DNA from: Nicotiana tabacum | Taxonomy: Eukaryota > Streptophyta > Magnoliopsida > Solanales > Solanaceae | Direction: 5' to 3' | Assembly (NCBI RefSeq): GCF_000715075.1 | Contig: NC_134102.1 | Coordinates: 45,145,348 to 45,209,347 of the forward strand | Length of the DNA: 64,000 nucleotides | Shown: piece by piece, positions 46,277 to 57,509 of the stretch | Position numbering within the stretch: the stretch's first letter is position 1 | Layout: each line of letters opens with the position of its first letter | Program-made: the position numbers and the translations under genes | The notes under the pieces: model-generated | The model's database searches: none | The model's input: the letters and a program-made list of their open reading frames with translations, nothing else | Told to the model about the DNA's origin: nothing

Positions 46277-46783
46277 TTGGAAGGAGACAACATAACATTT
46301 GATGATGAGGATGCAGATGGCTTGTTCATCCCTCATAATGATGTGCTGGTAATATCTTTATTTATTCATGATACTAATATCAAGCAAGTTTTGATTGATC
46401 TAGGTAGCTCTATAAATATCATATTATTAAGAGTGATGTATGATATGCAAGCGACTAATCATGTAATACCCAAGGATCGATCTTTCTCAGGGTTCGACAA
46501 TTCAAGTGCTATAACAAAGGGAAAAATTATGTTATCAACATTCATTGAGGGCGTTGTGAAAGACACCAAATTATAAGTGGTGGATGTATACATGGCTTAT
46601 AACATAATTTTAGGAAGGCTATGGATCCATAAAATGGACGCGGTGCCATCAATATTACATCAGGTTATCAAATTTCCATCACAATGGAAAATTCGTCAGA
46701 TCAGGGGAGATCAGCAGGCGGCACGAGAAACCAACACGGGTTCTGTGGCAAGCGCAACATCTAAAGACGGAGATGAAAAATAG
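46277..46783 (+). pseudogene. Tat-type aspartic protease, broken
   Basis: ITFDDEDADGLFIPHNDVLV leads into IKQVLIDLGSSINII. The catalytic D-S/T-G is here D-L-G, so the site is probably dead. SGFDNSSAITKGKIML and, after a TAA at 46574-46576, VYMAYNIILGRLWIHKMDAV form the rest of the domain. Confidence 0.8.
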
Positions 46784-46848
46784 CAACTACAGTGTCCAGC
46801 TGAGGAGAATTTATTTTCTACCTCAACTGGAAGTGCACGAGGCCAAAT

Positions 46849-47948
46849 GTGATCCAAGAACCGGAGGAGAACAAGATGATTAAAACAACCATGGAAGAAC
46901 TTGAAGCTATTGTATTATTCGATCTCTGGACCGGCAGAAAAGTCTATGTTGGAAAAAACTTAAGCCCGAAATTGAAAGGTAAGTTAATTGAGCTTTTGCG
47001 CACTAAAGCTGATTGTTTTACCTGGTCGCACTAAGATATGACAGTATCCTACCGGAGGTAATGACTCATAAGTTAAATGAATATCCATTACATCCCCCGG
47101 TGAAGCAAAAAAGGCGAAAGCAATGAGTGTTCAAAAATCATGTAATTCAAGAGGAGGTGCAAAAACTTCTGAAAATTGGTTCAGTTCAAGGTAAAGTACC
47201 CTCACTGGTTAGCTAATATTGTTGTAGTGCTAAAGAAAAATAAACAATATCGTGTATGTGTAGATTATACTGATCTAAATAAATCATGCCCCAAAGATTC
47301 ATTCTGTTTTTTGCATATTGATAAAGTAATTGATTCTACTGCTGGCCATAAACTTTAAGTTTTTTAGACGCTTATTCTGGATATAATAAAAAAAATTGAT
47401 CCCCTAAATGAGGAAAAACTTCTATTATTACAGACAGGGGGACTTATTGCTACAAAGTCATACCTTTTGGTTTGAAGAATGTTAGAGCTACGTATCAGAG
47501 GTTGGTGACCAAGATGTTCCAAGAACATTTGGGGAAGACCATGGAAGTCTACATCGATGACATGCTAGTGAAATCGGCACAAGAAGAAGACTATCTCATG
47601 CATTTGAATGAAACTTTTGAAATACTCCGCAAGTATAATATGAAATTGAACCCGGAGAAATACGTCTTCGGCATGGCCTCAGATAAGTTTTAGGTTTTTT
47701 GTCTCTAACTGGGGGATCGAAGTAAATCCAGCTCGGATTAAAGCGATCGAAGAAATACTGGATATGCTCACGAGTAAAAAGGAAGTAGAAAGGTTAAAAG
47801 GGAGAGTCGCAGCTTTGAGGAGATTCATATCTAAATCCTCATAGAACTGTTTTAAATTATTCTCATTATTGAAAAAACAAAATCAATTTGAATGGAATGA
47901 TGACTGTCAACAAGCTTTAAAAGATTTGAAAGCATATCTGTCAAAACC
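46849..47948 (+). pseudogene. Tat-type reverse transcriptase, broken and cut off
   Basis: The linker ELLRTKADCFTWSH precedes the enzyme. YPHWLANIVVVLKKNKQYR and VCVDYTDLNKSCPKDS are the palm motifs typical of the Tat clade; after stops near 47358 and 47400 come IPFGLKNVRATYQRLV, VYIDDMLVKSA (both catalytic Asp intact, about 47549-47566) and ILRKYNMKLNPEKYVFG. The thumb region continues with stops near 47691 and 47843. The sequence ends in DLKAYLSKP at 47948, where a foreign LTR begins; RNase H and integrase are not in the window. Confidence 0.85.
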
Positions 47949-48145
47949 TGTTACACCCCACATCTAAAATAAAGCTTGGCAAACTTGGCTTCTAGCGCAG
48001 CAAATTGGTCGGCGATGCGTGTGAGGGCAGAATGGGATTACACATTTAATTTGGCTCATGCCAGTTGTCCCACTGGGTACTACAACCAAGGCGGGGCGAC
48101 CCATTTTACATGTGAAACCGGCAAAATTCCCTAGGCATTGTATCG

Positions 48146-48155
48146 TATAAAAAGG
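48146..48155 (+). promoter_or_regulatory. TATA box of the family C LTR
   Basis: TATAAAAAGG in the context ATCGTATAAAAAGGCAGTGC; conserved at 56174-56183 in the truncated 3' LTR. Confidence 0.7.
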
Positions 48156-48441
48156 CAGTGCAACCCTCTTCTCCCTCATGCTAGAAGATATCACCCATAT
48201 TAGTTCTCCCAAAATGCTCTCAAACCCCTCTAGAATTTCCAAATCACTCTAAGGCAGTCGAAAGAGAATCTTGTAGGATTTAGCGCTAAGGAGCTTGGAA
48301 TTGGAATAGTCACTAGAAAATCTTTTATCCTTTTTTTTATTGATTTAGGAGATTCGTTGGAGGCACAGTAACTATCATAGAAGCGTAGCTAGTTCTGCAA
48401 AAAGTTATGTAAGGCAACTTTCTTTCTTGGCATGATTTGGT

Positions 48442-48448
<7 letters not shown>

Positions 48449-48530
<82 letters not shown>
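48449..48530. repeat. TC microsatellite, (TC)41
   Basis: Eighty-two uninterrupted bases of alternating T and C, about 300 bases downstream of the TATA box and therefore probably in the transcribed leader. Perfect repetition suggests recent expansion, though length may be affected by assembly. Confidence 0.97.
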
Positions 48531-48534
<4 letters not shown>

Positions 48535-49769
48535 TCTAAAGGATTCCTGTATTGTAAGGATTTGGTTGTTCTGAGTCCCTCTCGATGTCGTTGTCCTTGT
48601 TCTTGTACATTCTTATCGATAGCAGTTGGTATCCCGAGGTCGGAACATATGATTTATTCTGAGTTTAAACTTAATATCTATTGAAAGTGATTCTGCATTG
48701 CACTTATATTTATATGTATCTATTTTACTTTATCGAGCCACACTATAGACGGCCAGGTACGACACCTATTGCGCAACCACGGATCAATTGGGTATGATGA
48801 ATTACAATGTGAGATACTATCGATCTCTTGTGTGTCCGGGTACGATCGAGTCCTCTATGAAGCCGGGTACGGAGTGATCTGATATGAAATATCACTGAGC
48901 CCTTGTGCAGCCGCACACGATCGAGTCCTTTTGAGAATTGGTATGCCAAGTTTTATTGAGGCTGGGTACAATCGAGATCCCTTGAGGCCAGGTACAATGT
49001 GATAATAATATGATACTTTACCAATTCTTCTACGAGGCCGGGTACGATATGAATGATATGCCCCGAAAGAGTGGCTGAGTATTACTATATTATAATTAAT
49101 GCATGGTCTCCATGAATGTATTAGCCTTTTGAAAAATGACTTGCATACTTTAAGTTCTATAGTTTATGCCTCTGATGGCTTTGTCTTCGGTATCTAGGTT
49201 GAAATCATGTACTCATATCTCTTATGTTATGTCTCTGATTTGCATGATTTCTTAGTCTTACATACTCAGTAAATTTTCCGTACTGACGTCCTTTTCTCGG
49301 GGCACTGTGTTCATGCCCACATGTATAGATAGACCCAATGACGTCCCTCCCTAGTAGGGTGTTTGTTCCAGCTGATTGGTCGTTGCACTCCACTTCTTTG
49401 GATTAGCTGTTCAGAAGTCAATAGGTACCGAAGCAGATGTTCTAGTCATTTTAGGTACGGTGGGGAATGTCCCGACCACGTTGTGTATATGTATATTTCT
49501 TTTGGTACTCTTATAGGCTTGCAGACTATAGTTTAGTGGTATGTAAAAGAGTGGGTTATAACATTGTTGGGTACAACTATGAATATGTATAAAATGTCAA
49601 TGTTTCTTTTGCAAGTCAGTTGTACACGTTTATATTTTGATATTAGTACTTGGAGGCCTCGTTGGCCCAGATTTTATGATTAAGAAAAGCAAAGAATGGA
49701 CGTCGGTTCGCACAGGCCTTTGGGCGTTGTCTGCTAGTCGCACCACCCAAGGTTGGGGTATGACAAACT

Positions 49770-49781
49770 TGGTATCATAGC
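49770..49781 (+). other. Primer-binding site, initiator tRNA-Met type (family C)
   Basis: TGGTATCATAGC, one base off the initiator tRNA-Met complement, four bases after the LTR end. Confidence 0.8.
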
Positions 49782-49789
49782 AGGTCTGT

Positions 49790-50617
49790 CCTAGGGAATC
49801 TGCAAGCCGAATCCTAAGTCACTCCGCGATTGCGAGCCAGGTATCAAAATTGCGATACCTAAGGCCCCCTGCTATGCTCGCAATTGCGAACCTACTGTTG
49901 GCAAAAATGATACCTGAAGCATCAACACACCTCATTCTGCATTTTCAGTCCAAACACTTTGATACATATCCGAAACTCATCCGAGTTCTCTGGGCTCCAA
50001 ACCAAACATTCAGAAAAGTCTAAAAACATCATACGAACTCGCTCGCGTGATCAAAATACAAAAATAACATCTAAAACTATGAATTAAACACTAAAACGCA
50101 TGAATTTCAAAGTAAAGTTTAAGAATCTCTAGAATTACAACTAAATGTTTGAATCCTACCAAATCAACTCCAAATGATACAAAATTTTGCATACAAGTTC
50201 TAAATAGCACAATAGACCTATTCCAAGTCAAAAAATAAAATTCCGAGCTCGATAGTTAAAAGTCAACCTACGGTCTAACTTTTTAACTTCAAATTGCCAA
50301 TTTTGGGCAAACAACACAAATCAACCTACGAACATCCGAAATCAATTCCGAGCATAGGACCAAGTCTGAAATCACGATAAAAAGCTATAGGATCCATCAA
50401 AACACCGTTCCGGGGTCGTTTTCTTAAAAGTCAAAGTTTGGTCAACAATTATAACTTAGGCTTCTAAGTAAAGAATCAAAGTGTCTGAATCAACCCAAAA
50501 GCTTCCCAAAATGAAATAATCAACCACACAAGTCATAAAACCATAAACACACATATGTGAAGCATAAAAAAGGTCACGGGATGCAATCACACAAAACAAC
50601 TGGTCGGGTCATTATAA
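49790..50617 (-). repeat. Minus-strand family A LTR fragment in the leader of the family C element
   Basis: Ends at CTGGTCGGGTCATTATA, the complement of a family A LTR start, and runs leftwards to a TTGCGAA word patch (49835-49895). It thus covers roughly the first 800 bases of an LTR. Confidence 0.65.
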
Positions 50618-51175
50618 TTCATTTATTAGGCTTGAATTGGGGTGCGATTCACAGTTTTGATATTGTTTTATGAGATTTGAGGCCTCAAGTAAGTTCATGT
50701 TACGTTTTGGTATTGGTTGGTATATATGGACGGGGTCCCGGGGGCCTCGAGTGTGATTCAGATAGGGTTTGAATTCATTTTGGACTTAGAGGAACTACTG
50801 AAGAATTAGACTTCTGGTGTTTTTGCATCTGCTGTGGGATTAGCCGCATATGCGGAGCCGCAGGTGAGACCTTTGTTGTGAAGGTGCGAGGTTGGCCAGG
50901 CTGGGGGTAGTCCGTAGATGCGCACATGTTTTGGCAGAAACAGATGCGCTTCTGTGAGGATGGGTCCGCAAAAGTGGAGTTGACTGAAGTAACAAGGATA
51001 GTAGATGTAGAAGGGGATCCACAGCTACGAGAGTGTGATCGTAGAAGTGGTTGGTTGGGATTTAAATAGAGTTTGCAAGTGCATGGTTTTGATCGCAAAA
51101 GTCTTGTTGATGGGTATGTTGCACACCATACTTATAAACATGAGGCTACAAGATATCTTGGATGAATACCCTTCT
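50618..51175 (+). repeat. Plus-strand family A LTR-interior fragment
   Basis: ATTAGGCTTGAATTGGGGTG, a TCCCGGGGGCCTCGAG anchor near 50733, and a CpG word array at 50825-51100 (CGCATATGCGG, GCCGCAGG) in the usual order. Together with 49790-50617 it forms an imperfect head-to-head inverted repeat. Confidence 0.65.
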
Positions 51176-51250
51176 TTCTGATCTAGATCATGCGATAGAG
51201 CTAACTTATAAGTATTCGCTTCTAATCCCTATCTTGTTTATGTTTGTAGA

Positions 51251-52560
51251 GATGCCTACCACAAGAAGTCAGGAAATTGTTTAGGTATAGATGAAAAAGC
51301 AGGAAAAGGTACCAGTCAGGTGCCACCTGCCCTTATGGGTCAACATGGACCACACGATGAGGTTGGTACTCGAGTTTCGGGGACAACTCCACCACCCCTA
51401 GAACAACATAGAGAAACTAATGTACCTCCTACTCCTCCTCTAATTGTTCCTGAGCAGGATTTAGATATGAGAAGTGCAGTACTGTTGTTGACTAGATTAG
51501 TGGCCTCTCAGGCCCAACGACAAGCCCCCAACACTTCAGATAGAGAAGTCAGTATGAGAGTTCAGGATTTTATTAGTTTGGACACCCTGCTATTCTCGGG
51601 AACATACCCAAACGAGGATCCCCAAAATTTTCTAGATCAAATGCAGCGGACCTTACGATTTATGCATGTCACTGATACTCAATCCGTAGAGCTTTCCTCT
51701 TACACATTACGGGATATAGCTGTAACATTATATGAGACTTGGGAACAGTCTACGAGATCTGTTGCCCTAGCAACAGGATTGAGGGAATTTTCTGAGTCAT
51801 TCTTGCAATAGTATTTGCCTGTTGAGCTCTGCCATGCAAGACAAGATATATTCTTACGGTTGGAGAAAGGTAATGTAAGTGTCCGGGAGTATAACATGCC
51901 ATTTAACGCCTTGTCTAGGTATGCTCCTACAGTTGTGGCTGAGATAAGTGACCGAGTACATCGATTTGTGGGCGGATTGGGACCACATCGGATAAATGAA
52001 TGCACTACAGCTTCATTGAATCTGATTATGGATATTGCCCATATCCAAAACTATGCGCAAAACTTGGAGGATCGTAAGAGGCAATAGCGAGCCGCTCAAG
52101 GGCATGACCGAGGCCAACATAACAGAGCCTGGTCTACAGGTGATATGAGAGAGTCACGAGGTGAGTTTAGACCTCCATTTCCTTGGCATCCATCTCATCC
52201 GGTCCCTAGTGCGACATCACAGTTCCAGAGTTAACATCATGATCAGGTCACCTACTCCGATCAGGGTCTGAATCCTTGAGGATAGAGCTCACAATATAGT
52301 GGAGACCCTAGTAAGATAAGGAACCTGGTGCCACATTGTGATCGATGTGGTCGAAATCCCTTTGGACATTGGTGCCAGGGTTTAGATTTGTATTATTCTT
52401 GCGGGCAGCCTAGTCATATCATGCGCTTTTCCCAGCAAGGAATGTGGGGTGGCATAATGCCACCAACGGGATCAGCAACAACTTCTTCATCGATATAAAC
52501 TTCTCGTGAGAAAGGTATGCAATTGTTGATGGGAAGAGGTAGGAGTAGAGGTGGCGTGAC
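51251..52560 (+). pseudogene. Ty3/gypsy gag of the family C element, broken
   Basis: Opens with MPTTRSQEIV at 51251, then stops and changes frame into the open stretch 51320-51811: VSGTTPPPLEQH, DMRSAVLLLTRLVASQAQ and the capsid blocks FSGTYPNEDPQNFLDQMQRT and LRDIAVTLYETWEQ. It continues at 51815-52087 with RHARQDIFLR-like sequence, VREYNMPFNALSRYAP and RVHRFVGGLGPHRINEC. The nucleocapsid near 52335-52440 has CDRCGRNPFGHWC and a second knuckle whose last Cys is Phe (CGQPSHIMRF). At least four stops. Closest relative in the window is the gag at 8894-10315. Confidence 0.85.
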
Positions 52561-53265
52561 TTGCTCAGGCAGACAACAGATTCGCATTTATGCATTGTTA
52601 GGGCGGCATAACCTATAGTCATCACCAGATGTGGTTACAGGTATACTATCTGTATTCTTCATTTTTGTGTATGCTTTGATAGATTCAGGTTCTACCTTGT
52701 AGTATATTACTCCATTTGTTGCTGGTAAATGTGGTAAAGAACCTGAATTGTTACGACAACCGTTTGAAGTGTACACGCCCGTGGGCGAGTCCGTCGTTGT
52801 TAAGCGGGTATTCAAGGTTGTGATGTGATGATTCATGCTCACCATACCTTAATTAATTTGAATAAGTTAGAGATGACAGAATTTTATATTATTATGGGCA
52901 TGGATTGGCTAGCCTCTTGTTATGCTACAGTGGATTGTTGGAAGAATGTTGTTCACTTTAACTTTCCGGGAGAGCCTGTTATTGAATGGAAAAGTGATGT
53001 TGCAGTGCCAAAAGGGAATTTTATTTCTTACCTTAAGGCTTGAAAGATGATCAAGAAAGAGTGTTTCTATTATTTGGTGAAAGTGTAGGATGCGGAGGTA
53101 AGGCCTCCCGCCCTTCAATCGATTCCGGTTGTTAGTGAATTTCCCGATGTGTTCCCTGACGAGCTCTCGAGTATTCCACCCGAGAGAGAGATCGAGTTTT
53201 CCATCGACGTACCACCCAACACACAACCGATATCTATTCCTCCATACAGGATGGATCCTACCGAG
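52561..53265 (+). pseudogene. Ty3/gypsy protease of the family C element, broken
   Basis: RIYALLGRHNL then ALIDSGSTL with the catalytic Asp codon at 52682-52684, D-S-G intact. After stops near 52702 and around 52830-52860 the C-terminal block EFYIIMGMDWLASCYATVDC and FNFPGEPVIEWK is in one frame to 53043, and the linker [20 protein letters not shown] leads to reverse transcriptase. Confidence 0.8.
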
Positions 53266-54480
53266 TTGAATTAGCTAAAGGATCAGTTGAAGGACCTTTT
53301 TGATAAGGGCTTTATCCGACCCAGTACTTCCCCGTGAGGAGCCCCTATACTATTTGTTTGAATGAATGATAGTTCATTGAGGATGTGTATTGATTACCGA
53401 CAGCCGAATAAGGTAACCATTAAGAACAAGTATCCGCTCCCGAGAGTCGATGATTTGTTTGATTAATTGAAAGATGCTAAGTATTTTTCGAATATCGATC
53501 TCGGATCTGGGTATCATCAGTTAAGGATCAAGGAAGAAAATGTTCCAAAGACAGTCTTTCAGACCAGGTACAGCCATTACGAGTTTCTCATTATGTACTT
53601 TGGCCTAACCAATGCACCAGCGGCCTTCATGGATCTGATGAATTGGATGTTCAAGCAATTTTTGGATATCTTCATGATCGTGTTCATAGACAATATTTTG
53701 GTGTATTCCCGATCAGATGTAGAGCACGTAGAGAATTTGCAAAAGTTCCTACGCATGCTCTGGGATCACCCGCTATACGCTAAGTTTTCGAAATGCGAGT
53801 TCGTGCTAACCTCGATGGCTTTCCTTGGGCATATAGTATCGAGTGAGGGTATCCAAGTTGATAGTCAAAAGATCGAAGCCGTTAAGAATTGGCTAAGGCC
53901 CACAACTCCTACCGAGGTACGTAGCTTCATGGGCTTAGTCGGTTACTATCGAAGGTTTGTGGAAACTTTCTCATCCATAGCTGCTCCATTAACAAAGTTT
54001 ACCCATAAGGCAGTAAAATTCTGGTGGACCGATATTTGTGAGAAGAGCTTCCATGAGTGACAGGTTAACCTCGGCGCCAGTTCTAACTCTTCCTGAAGGA
54101 CTCGAAGGCTACGTTATATAGTGTGATGCCTCTAGAGTGGGATTGGGCAGTGTCTTAATTCAACATGGGAGAGTTGTTGCCTAAGCTTTGAGACAACTAA
54201 GGAAACATGAGCAGAATTACCCAACCCACGACTTGGATCTAGCAGCTGTGATATTTGCCTTGAAGATGTGGCGTCACTACCTATATGAAGTGCATGTTGA
54301 CATATTCACCAATCACAAGAGCTTGCAGTACATATTCAAACAATGGAGTTGAATTTAAGACAGCAGAGGTGGCTAGAATTGTTAAAACACTACGATGTTG
54401 ATATTTTGTATCACCCGAGGAAGGCAAACATTGTGATTGATGCATTAAGTCAAAAATCCATGGGCAGTCTGCGGCACGTG
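53266..54480 (+). pseudogene. Ty3/gypsy reverse transcriptase and RNase H, catalytic Asp changed
   Basis: [34 protein letters not shown] and, in the open frame 53467-54060, [31 protein letters not shown] and [13 protein letters not shown]. The usual F/Y-I-D-D is F-I-D-N (Asn codon 53692-53694), which should abolish polymerase activity. [20 protein letters not shown] and [20 protein letters not shown] are the thumb and connection. RNase H follows with stops (YIV-stop-CDASRVGLG-like near 54120) and YHPRKANIVIDALSQKS near 54410-54460. Confidence 0.9.
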
Positions 54481-55976
54481 GAAAAGCATAAGTTGGAGAT
54501 GACTAAAGACTCGTACCGGTTAGCTAATTTAACTGTACGGTTGCTTGATACCGGTGGCAGAGGAGCCACAGTTTGAAATTCTGTCAAATCCTTACTAGTG
54601 TCAAGGGGCTCCGAGAGTAGATCATGGTGGAGATTCATCGGTCCCGATATTTTGTTCATCCAGGGTCGACCAAGATGTATCAAGATCTTTGACAACTATA
54701 TTGGTGGAACAGCATGAAGAGGGGCATTGTTGAATACATCACTCAGTGTCCAAATTGCCAATAAGTTAAGGTTGAACATCAGAAATCGGGATGGTTGCTA
54801 CAAAATATGGAAACTCCGACCTGGAAATGGGAAGTGATCAACATTGATTCACTACCAGATTACCATGATCACGCCGAAGATTTGATTCCATATGGGTCAT
54901 CGTGGATAGACTCGCCATGTCAACTCATTTCCTACCAGTTAATACTACCTTGTCAGCTAAGGATTATGCTAAGCTATACATTAAGGAGATAGTTCGACTC
55001 CATGGGGTTCCGTTTTCCATCATATCAGACAGAGGTGCCCAGTTTACGGCTAACTTCTGGAGGTCATTTCAAGAAGGATTGGGTACTAGGATCAACCTTA
55101 GAACAACTTTCCATCCACAAACAGACGGCCATGCCAAACGAACTATTCAAACACTCGAGGACATGTTATGAGCCTGTGTTTTGGACTTCAAAGGAAATTG
55201 GGAGGATCATCTACCACTCATCAAATTTTCTTACAACAACAACTACCATGCTAGTATTCAAATGGAACCGTATGAGGCCCTATATGGATGGAAGTACAGA
55301 TCTCCTATCGGCTGGTTTGAAATTGGTGAAACAAAGTTATTAGCTCCTGAGTTGATACAATAGGTTGTGGAAAAGGTGAAGATGATTCGAAGTCGATTGG
55401 TGGCCACCCAAAGCTGGCGAAAATCTTACTCAGATAACCGACGACGAGACTTGGAATTCCTGAAGGTGTCACCTATGAAAGGCGTGATGAGATTTGGTAA
55501 AAGAGGCAAACTCAATCGTCGGTATATTGGGTCATACCAAATTATTCAAAAAGTCGGTCGAGTGGCATATTAGCTTGAGTTGCCCCCATAATTGGAAGCA
55601 GTGCATCTGGTATTTCACATATCTATGCTCTGAAAGTGCTTGAGTGATCCATCTTGTATAACCCTTATTAAAGATATTCAAGTTACGGAGGGTCTATCTT
55701 ACAAAGAAGTTCCAGTGGCTATCCTAGATCGTCAAGTTCGTAAGCTGCAAAAATAAAGAGGTAGTTTTAGTTAAAGTACTTTGGAGGAATGATAATGTAA
55801 AAAAGATGACATGGGAAGCTGAAGAAGACATGAAATTCAGGTACCCCCATTTATTCCACACTACGAGAGGCAACAATAAGACTACCATGATGGGCACAAC
55901 CCTAGATAACTAAAGAGGGTTGCAAGGAGTAGCTACTCTATAATATTCGAGGACAAATGTTCAGAAGGGGGGATGA
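54481..55976 (+). pseudogene. Ty3/gypsy integrase, catalytic Glu changed
   Basis: The zinc region is traceable by TKMYQDL-like and CPNCQ-like remnants (54670-54770). The core, in the frame from 54902, has MDRLAMSTHFLPV (first Asp), SIISDRGAQFTANFW (second Asp) and TDGHAKRTIQTLEDML, where the catalytic Glu is Lys (55136-55138). After a stop at 55169 the C-terminal part continues with DFKGNWEDHLPLIKFSYNN, FLKVSPMKGVMRFGKRGKLN and IQKVGRVAY, then decays. The frame runs over the polypurine tract as FEDKCSEGGM. Confidence 0.85.
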
Positions 55977-56205
55977 TGTTACACCCCACACCTAAAATAA
56001 AGCTTGGTAAGCTTGGCTTCTAGCACGGCCAATTGGCTAGCGATGTGTGTGAGGGGAGAATGGGATTACACGTTTCATTTGGCTCGTGCTAGTTGTCCCA
56101 CAGGGTTCTGCAATTGGGGCAGGGCGACCCATTTTGCATGTGAAGCCGACAAAATTTCCTAGCAATGGTATCATATAAAAAGGCAATGCAGACCTCTTCT
56201 CCCTC
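55964..56205 (+). repeat. Polypurine tract and first 229 bases of the family C 3' LTR
   Basis: AGAAGGGGGGATGA, then TGTTACACCCCACACCTAAA matching the start at 47949 and continuing to CTCTTCTCCCTC, where a plus-strand family A LTR begins. The rest of this LTR is expected beyond the later insertion, outside the window. Confidence 0.85.
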
Positions 56206-57000
56206 TGTAATGACCTGACCGGTTATTTTGTGTATTTGAGCCCCGTTTATCCTTTTGAAGTTCCTTATATGTGTATTTGTGGTTTTATGACTTGCGGGGA
56301 TGGTTGGTTTCATTTTGGGGAAGTATGGAATGATTTGGACCCTTTGGTTCTTAGTTTAGAAGCTTAAGTTGAAAATGGTGACCTCGGTTTGACTTTTGTG
56401 AAAATGACTCCAGAACGGTGTTTTGATGGCTCTGATAGGTTTGTATTGTGATTTTGGACTTGGGCATATACCAGGAATTGAATTTGGAGGTCCCTTGGTT
56501 GATTTGTCTTGTTTTGCCGAAAGTTTGCGATTTGAGGTTTAGAAATTTCCTTAAGTTTGACCGTAGGTTGAATTTATGACTATTGGGTTCAGAATTTAGT
56601 TTTGAACTTGGAATTGGTCTGATTTTCTATTTGGAACTTGTTTGCAAAATTTGGTGTCATTCCGAGTTGGTTTGGTAGGATTCAGACGCTTCATTGTGAT
56701 TCTAGAGGTACTTGAGTTTCCTTTCGAATTTCATGCATTTTGATGTCCGATTCGTGGTACCAGATGTTATTTTGGTATTTTTATAGTATGAGCGAGTTCG
56801 TGTGTAGCCCTGAGGGCTCGGGTGAGTTTCAGATATTTTTCGAGTTAGATTGAACTCATTGTTTTAGGTTACTGGTGTGCTAGTGCCTTAGGTATCACAA
56901 TTGCGAGCACCAACATCGTAATTGCGAAGTACACAGGGAGGGCTCAGGTATCGCATTTTGTGATGCCTTACTCGCAATTGCGAAGAAAAGCTTGGACTGG
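56206..57000 (+). repeat. Family A LTR, first part, inserted in the family C 3' LTR
   Basis: TGTAATGACCTGACCGG at the start; GCCCTGAGGGCTCGGG anchor near 56808; TTGCGAA word array at 56890-56990. Interrupted at 57001-57005 by an insertion and resumed at 62420. Confidence 0.85.
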
Positions 57001-57005
57001 GTAAG
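57001..57005. repeat. Left target-site duplication GTAAG
   Basis: GTAAG before the LTR start TGTAAGGCCCCG; repeated at 62415-62419. Confidence 0.85.
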
Positions 57006-57035
57006 TGTAAGGCCCCGTAAAATTTCGCAAAGGAA

Positions 57036-57509
57036 TTGAAGGTTTCGTGGTGCCGAGGTAGGCTTATTGTTATGGAAAGAGGGGGCACAAGAAGAACAAA
57101 TTCTCTTAGGTTGGATACACCCATCCCGATCTGCTCGATATGCGGGCGAAAATATTTTGCGTCATGTTGTGAGTATGCTCAGAAGTGTGTTAGGGGTGGT
57201 AGATTTGGGCAATTCCAAAGGTCCATACAACAAGCTGTTGCAGAGATTGTTACTCCCGCCATGAAGGCTTGGAGGAAGACTAAAGGGAATGCTTATGATG
57301 TATGCAAAAAGGGTAAATATCAGGTAAGTGGGGTGAGTCAGTTTAACCAACCCCATCCTCATTGTGTGAAGTATATGAGATGTCATTCGGGGGTGTGTCA
57401 CTATGGTACTAATGTATGTTTTGGATGTGGAATAGAGGGGCATCAATTAAGGTACTGCCATGTCAATCTAAAGTCATCAAATAAGTCATTCCTTAGTACA
57501 TCATTATGA
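57036..57509 (+). pseudogene. Gag C-terminal fragment with zinc knuckle (family B)
   Basis: The frame from 57036 is open for 157 codons, but its first part covers the LTR remnant, so the start is accidental. CGRKYFASCCEYAQ and GVCHYGTNVCFGCGIEGHQL are recognisable. CFGCGIEGHQLRYC (57419-57460) is an intact C-x2-C-x4-H-x4-C knuckle, the RNA-binding part of gag, preceded by a decayed CxxC-like repeat as in other gypsy gag proteins. Confidence 0.75.

Larger units (their letters stand above)
47949..49765 (+). repeat. 5' LTR of a gypsy element (family C, 1.82 kb)
   Basis: TGTTACACCCCACATC at the start, shared with 55977, and TTGGGGTATGACA at the end, next to a primer-binding site. It contains a TATAAAAAGG box, a long TC tract and a series of CCGGGTACGA words between 48750 and 49045. 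No gene. Confidence 0.85.
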
